Assembly (NCBI GenBank): GCA_965217605.1
Contig: CBDCJB010000017.1
Location: 335,483-399,482 of the forward strand
Reading direction: 5' to 3'
Length of the DNA stretch: 64,000 nucleotides
DNA from: JAYYZW01 sp965217605
Lineage (GTDB): Bacteria; Pseudomonadota; Gammaproteobacteria; Ga0077536
Program-made: the position numbers and the translations under genes
Notes under the pieces: generated by a model
Database searches by the model: none
Told to the model about the DNA's origin: nothing
What the model saw: only the letters and a program-made list of their open reading frames with translations
Part shown: one piece after another, positions 60,855 to 64,000 of the stretch
Layout of the letters: each line of letters opens with the position of its first letter
Numbering within the stretch: position 1 is the stretch's first letter

Positions 60855-61697
60855 TTACAGCACCGGCCCCGTATCGAGGCTGATCGGCAGGATGTAAAGC
60901 ACGTCGACGCCGAGATCGCGATAAGCGCGCACGGTTTCTGACGTCAGCCGTTCATAGTCGACCAGCCCCGTGATCTCGAGTTTGTCGTAATCACGGCCGG
61001 CCGCATCCATCAGTTGTTTGAGCCGCTCGAGACGCGGGCGGATCTGCTCGGGGGTGATGAGGCCGAAGTGCCAGCCGTTACCGATCCGCGCCGCGCGCTT
61101 CAGGGCGGGATCGGATTCCCCGCCGACCCAGATCGGCGGATAGGGTTTCTGCAACGGTTGCGGCAGGGGATTGACGTCATGGGCGAGTTCGATGAAGCGA
61201 CCCGAATAGCGTGGTTTGTCCTCCGTCCATAGGGTTTTCATGACCTCGACGTACTCATCGGTGCGCGCGCCGCGTTCCTTAAAAGGGATATCCAACAGTT
61301 GGAACTCTTCTTCCAACCACCCGATCCCCACGCCCAGGATGAAGCGCCCCCGCGACAACACGTCGATCGTGGCGATGCGGCGGGCCATGTCGAACGGATG
61401 CCGGTAGGGTACGATGACGACGCTGATGCCGACGCGCACCTTCTCGGTGATCGCCGCGAGGAAAGCGACGGTATCGAAAGGGTCCAAGATGTCCCACTCG
61501 GTATACACGTGATAGGGCGGCATGCCGGCGACGTACTCGTCGTAAGGCCATTTGGTGTCAATGTGTTTGGGAACGACGACGTGATCGCCCATCAACAGCG
61601 AGTCGTAATTCAGTTCGTCCGCCAGGGCTGCCACGCCCTGCAGCGCATCCCAGTTGGATACGGCGGCGCCCATCGCCAGTTGCAAGCCGCACTTCAT
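60855..61697 (-). CDS. LLM-class oxidoreductase, F420-dependent type
   Basis: 280-aa luciferase-like protein. LQGVAALADELNYDSLLMGDH, VSVVIVPYRHPFDMARRIATI-like segment (VRVGISVVIVPYRHPFDMAR), LSRGRFILGVGIGWLEEEFQL, and KPYPPIWVGGESDPALKRAA are typical of the TIGR03619-type F420-dependent subset. The cofactor is not certain. Its start overlaps the downstream end of the membrane-protein gene by 4 bp. Confidence 0.85.
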   Translation of the reverse strand: MKCGLQLAMGAAVSNWDALQGVAALADELNYDSLLMGDHVVVPKHIDTKWPYDEYVAGMPPYHVYTEWDILDPFDTVAFLAAITEKVRVGISVVIVPYRHPFDMARRIATIDVLSRGRFILGVGIGWLEEEFQLLDIPFKERGARTDEYVEVMKTLWTEDKPRYSGRFIELAHDVNPLPQPLQKPYPPIWVGGESDPALKRAARIGNGWHFGLITPEQIRPRLERLKQLMDAAGRDYDKLEITGLVDYERLTSETVRAYRDLGVDVLYILPISLDTGPVL

Positions 61698-62152
61698 CGT
61701 TGTTTATCCTTATTCGAGATCAATTTTCTGTGTTCATACTTGCGTGGTTCTCGCAGATCTGCAATGAACCGACGCAGCGCGAACGCGAACATGATCGCAC
61801 CGACTAACACACCGATGCCACTGAGCGACCTGAATATCCAGAGATTGTAAGGGCGCGGAAGTCCAACCGCTTCATCGGCGAGCGCCGCCGGCGCAAAGAG
61901 CGTGAGCCACACGAAGAGATACGTAAACAAACCGATGAAGGCAAAGGTCGCTAACTTCACGATCGTCGAATCCAATGGCCCAACGATAATCAAGCCGGGG
62001 AGTGCAAACATGCCGCCCAATGCAAGCAGGATGTGATTCGGAAAAGGCGACGTGGCCGCGCCGGGAATGATGTTCAAGCCGGTCAGCACCAGCACCAACC
62101 CAACCAGACACAACAGTCCGCTTACGATCGAATGGGTCAGAGTGCTTGCCAT
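61694..62152 (-). CDS. Four-helix membrane protein of unknown function
   Basis: 152-aa protein with about four hydrophobic segments (GLLCLVGLVLVLTGLNII, HILLALGGMFALPGLIIV, LATFAFIGLFTYLFVWLT and GIGVLVGAIMFAFAL) and a basic C-terminal tail. I do not recognise the family. The end overlaps the LLM gene start by 4 bp (ATGA), so the two are co-expressed. It could be a transporter-like or membrane-anchoring partner. Confidence 0.7.
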   Translation of the reverse strand: MASTLTHSIVSGLLCLVGLVLVLTGLNIIPGAATSPFPNHILLALGGMFALPGLIIVGPLDSTIVKLATFAFIGLFTYLFVWLTLFAPAALADEAVGLPRPYNLWIFRSLSGIGVLVGAIMFAFALRRFIADLREPRKYEHRKLISNKDKQR

Positions 62153-62210
62153 TGGTATACATTCTAGTCATGTAATTCAGTCGACCGAAAAACGGGGTAC
62201 GAGAAACGCT

Positions 62211-63125
62211 ATGCCTGATCTAACCCAAACCCGACACTACAATTACGAACCGATCATCGACCGTGAACCATTCAAACTACCGGATGGCAAGCGCGTCGCC
62301 GTCGTGCCTTTTATCAATATCGAGCATTTCCCCGCGGACATTCCAGGTACTGCGCTGGTAAAAGCGACGACCGGATTTGCGCCGGATACCATGAACTACG
62401 GCTGGCGCGATTACGGCGCCCGGGTCGGGATCTGGCGCATGATGGAGATGATGGACCGCTGCGGCATGCGTGCGACGGTCTGCCTGAACAGCGAAGTCTG
62501 TCGCGAGTATCCACGTATCGTCGAGGAAGGCGAGAAACGCGATTGGGCGTGGATCGGTCACGGCCGCAATAACGCGCCGGCCAACATCATCGGAAACCTG
62601 CGTGGATCCGACGGCAGCATCGCTTATCTCGGCGAAGTTGCCGAACGCGCCATCCTCGAGGATTCACTGAATACGCTGGAGAAAACCCTCGGGCGCAAGA
62701 CCAAGGGTTGGTTGTCGCCGTATTTGATACATACCGACGACACTCCCGCTCTGCTGGAAGAATACGGTGTCGAGTATCTCTGCGATTACACGGCTGACGA
62801 TCACCCGTTTCGGTTCAACACACCTGGCAGGACATTGATTTCGGTGCCCTATACGCTCGAACTGAACGATGTTCCCGCGTTCTTGTTCATGGGCGTTTCA
62901 TCGGAAACGTTTGGCGACATGATCATCGATCAGTTCGATGTTCTATATGAAGAGGGCGCCACCAATGCGCGCTGCATGCCCGTCTGCATCCACCCGTTCC
63001 ACGTTGGCCAGCCGAACAAGTTCAAGCACTTGAAGCGCGCATTCGAGTACATCGCCGGCCACGACGACGTGTGGTTGACGACCGGCGATGAGGTCAACGA
63101 CTGGTATCGCGAGACCTGTATGTGA
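62211..63125 (+). CDS. Polysaccharide-deacetylase-fold hydrolase (PuuE/NodB type)
   Basis: 304-aa protein from the ATG at 62211. NodB-like segments: RVAVVPFINIEHFPADIPG (catalytic Asp region replaced), MMDRCGMRATVCLNSEVCR, WIGHGRNN, GWLSPYLIHTDDTPALLEEY and CIHPFHVGQPNKF. The layout resembles the PuuE/allantoinase-like and cyclic-imide hydrolase members, which act on cyclic ureides. That fits the hydantoinase neighbourhood, but the activity is unproven. Confidence 0.82.
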   Translation: MPDLTQTRHYNYEPIIDREPFKLPDGKRVAVVPFINIEHFPADIPGTALVKATTGFAPDTMNYGWRDYGARVGIWRMMEMMDRCGMRATVCLNSEVCREYPRIVEEGEKRDWAWIGHGRNNAPANIIGNLRGSDGSIAYLGEVAERAILEDSLNTLEKTLGRKTKGWLSPYLIHTDDTPALLEEYGVEYLCDYTADDHPFRFNTPGRTLISVPYTLELNDVPAFLFMGVSSETFGDMIIDQFDVLYEEGATNARCMPVCIHPFHVGQPNKFKHLKRAFEYIAGHDDVWLTTGDEVNDWYRETCM

Positions 63126-63136
63126 GCGGAATGGTG

Positions 63137-63535
63137 CTATTTATAGTCCGCGGCATCGGTCGCGGGCGGATCTTCGTTCCACCATTCGCGGAATACCGTG
63201 CACAGACCGTCGGCCGTCAAGGTGACGAGGAAGATCCCCTCCATGCGCACCTGGGTGCCGGTCGACTTGACCGTCATCGAGGCCCACCACCGCGCGATGC
63301 CCCGGTCTTCGGTCACCGCGAGCACCTCATAGCCGAAACGGATCTCTTCCTGCTGACCTTTGGTTGCGTAGTCCCAGGCCGCCCGGATTGCGTCGCGGCC
63401 CTGTATGGGCTCGTTGAACGGGCCCCAGGCGTAGGTGCCCTCTTCGGTAAATAACGCCGCTGCCGCGCCGGCATTCTGGCTCTCCCACGCCGCGCCGTAC
63501 TTGTCGAGCCAATTGCTTAATTCAGCTTCGGTCAT
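63137..63535 (-). CDS. SnoaL/NTF2-like protein
   Basis: 132 aa from the ATG at 63535. NTF2-like fold: LSNWLDKYGAAWESQNAGAAAALFTEEGTYAWGPFNEPIQGRD-type start (AAWESQNAGAAAALFTEEG), then WWASMTVKSTGTQVRMEGIF. Such proteins include ketosteroid isomerase-like and polyketide cyclase-like enzymes. It is convergent with the deacetylase-fold gene. Confidence 0.82.
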   Translation of the reverse strand: MTEAELSNWLDKYGAAWESQNAGAAAALFTEEGTYAWGPFNEPIQGRDAIRAAWDYATKGQQEEIRFGYEVLAVTEDRGIARWWASMTVKSTGTQVRMEGIFLVTLTADGLCTVFREWWNEDPPATDAADYK

Positions 63536-63632
63536 CGTGTACCTCCTGGGGAAACCCTTATTTACATTTGCCAAGCCGTGGCTCGTAGAGCTAAGCTTTT
63601 GAGAACCCTTGCGAAGCCGCCGGAGGATACCC

Positions 63633-64000
63633 ATGTCAAAGCAGGATTCCATCAAACATTTCATCGTCGCTGCAAGCGGCAATTCGCCGAATAACGAAGT
63701 TCTACCCGTCATCTTATACAAAGGCGTGGCCGACTTCGGCGACCGCGAACCGGAGTCCGTCTTCGAGGAAGCGTTTGCCAAGCATGACTGGGGCAACGGC
63801 TGGCGCAACGGCGTATTCCCGTTCCATCACTACCATTCCAACGCCCATGAAGCGCTCGGGTTCGCCCGCGGCTCAGCCACCATCCAGCTCGGCGGACCGG
63901 ACGGCCCGATCGTCGAAGTGGAAGCGGGCGACCGCGTGCGTCATACCGGCCGGCGTCAGCCATTGCCGGCTCGACGACGCGCCGGGTTTGTCCGTGGTCG
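63633..64000 (+). pseudogene. YjlB-like cupin protein, frameshifted and truncated by the window end
   Basis: From the ATG at 63633, preceded by GGAGG, the frame encodes LPVILYKGVADFGDREPESV, WRNGVFPFHHYHSNAHEALG and GGPDGPIVEVEAGD, typical of YjlB-like cupins (metal-site HHYHSxAHE). At about 63931-63940 the frame shifts: the expected VIPAGVSHCRLDDAPGLSVV lies in another frame. The window ends soon after, so it cannot be said whether the rest is intact. Confidence 0.8.

Noticed and set aside
43609..61697. Naming the LLM enzymes as F420-dependent with certainty
   Set aside because: F420 and FMN members are not separable by eye, and no F420 synthesis gene is in the window.
1..64000. tRNA or rRNA genes
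   Set aside because: No cloverleaf-like or rRNA-like sequence was recognised in the gaps; a covariance-model search was not possible here.

Overview
The window reads as a moderately GC-rich chromosome segment of an uncultured gammaproteobacterium. The assignment rests on gene order seen directly: leuS-lptE-holA-proA-nadD-rsfS-rlmH-maf, phoB-phoR, ppk facing ppx, the long set dsbD, thioredoxin-like, aroQ, accB, accC, prmA, DUF3426, dusB, fis, purH, purD, and glnE-ilvE. These neighbourhoods resemble Pseudomonas-type and related gammaproteobacteria. A genus cannot be named. No tRNA, rRNA or CRISPR array was recognised.

Layout. 1-7571: a leftward housekeeping operon (leucyl-tRNA synthetase, LPS transport, DNA polymerase III delta, proline and NAD synthesis, ribosome maturation). 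7.7-15.1 kb: a comEA-like gene with its terminator, then phoBR preceded by a good Pho box, and ppk/ppx, which together form a phosphate and polyphosphate module. 15.1-22.2 kb: small stand-alone genes, an IS630 element, a Rieske oxygenase, hemF and a hisB-hisH pair split by a miniature element that resembles the IS630. 22.2-33.4 kb: leftward purine, fatty acid, shikimate, translation and disulfide genes. 33.4-41.3 kb: fxsA, an aminotransferase, glnE, ilvE and an ELM1-like/GT4 glycosyltransferase pair.

41.4-64 kb is an accessory, probably catabolic, region. It carries three luciferase-like (LLM) oxidoreductases, an alpha/beta hydrolase, an M24 peptidase-fold hydrolase with altered metal-ligand motifs, hydantoinase A and B subunits, a metallo-beta-lactamase-fold hydrolase, a polysaccharide-deacetylase-fold protein, a styrene-oxide-isomerase-like membrane protein, a VOC protein, an aminothiazoline-carboxylate-hydrolase-like protein, a methyltransferase and a cupin. 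The set suggests oxidative and hydrolytic breakdown of a nitrogen-containing or cyclic small molecule; the substrate is unknown.

The accessory part is also the decaying part. One small exported-protein gene is split by an IS1380 element in its signal peptide and rejoins exactly in frame when the element and one target-site copy are removed. One predicted metal-dependent hydrolase is split by about 2.9 kb holding an IS3 element, cargo and a frameshifted IS1595 element. An amino-acid-synthesis-family gene and a terminal cupin gene carry frameshifts. Non-autonomous repeats are common across the window: three 31-bp-arm palindromes of one family, a 180-bp element in two copies, two TIR-bearing miniature elements and two GGGGTC-type palindromes. 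Several supply stop codons or start-codon context to neighbouring genes.
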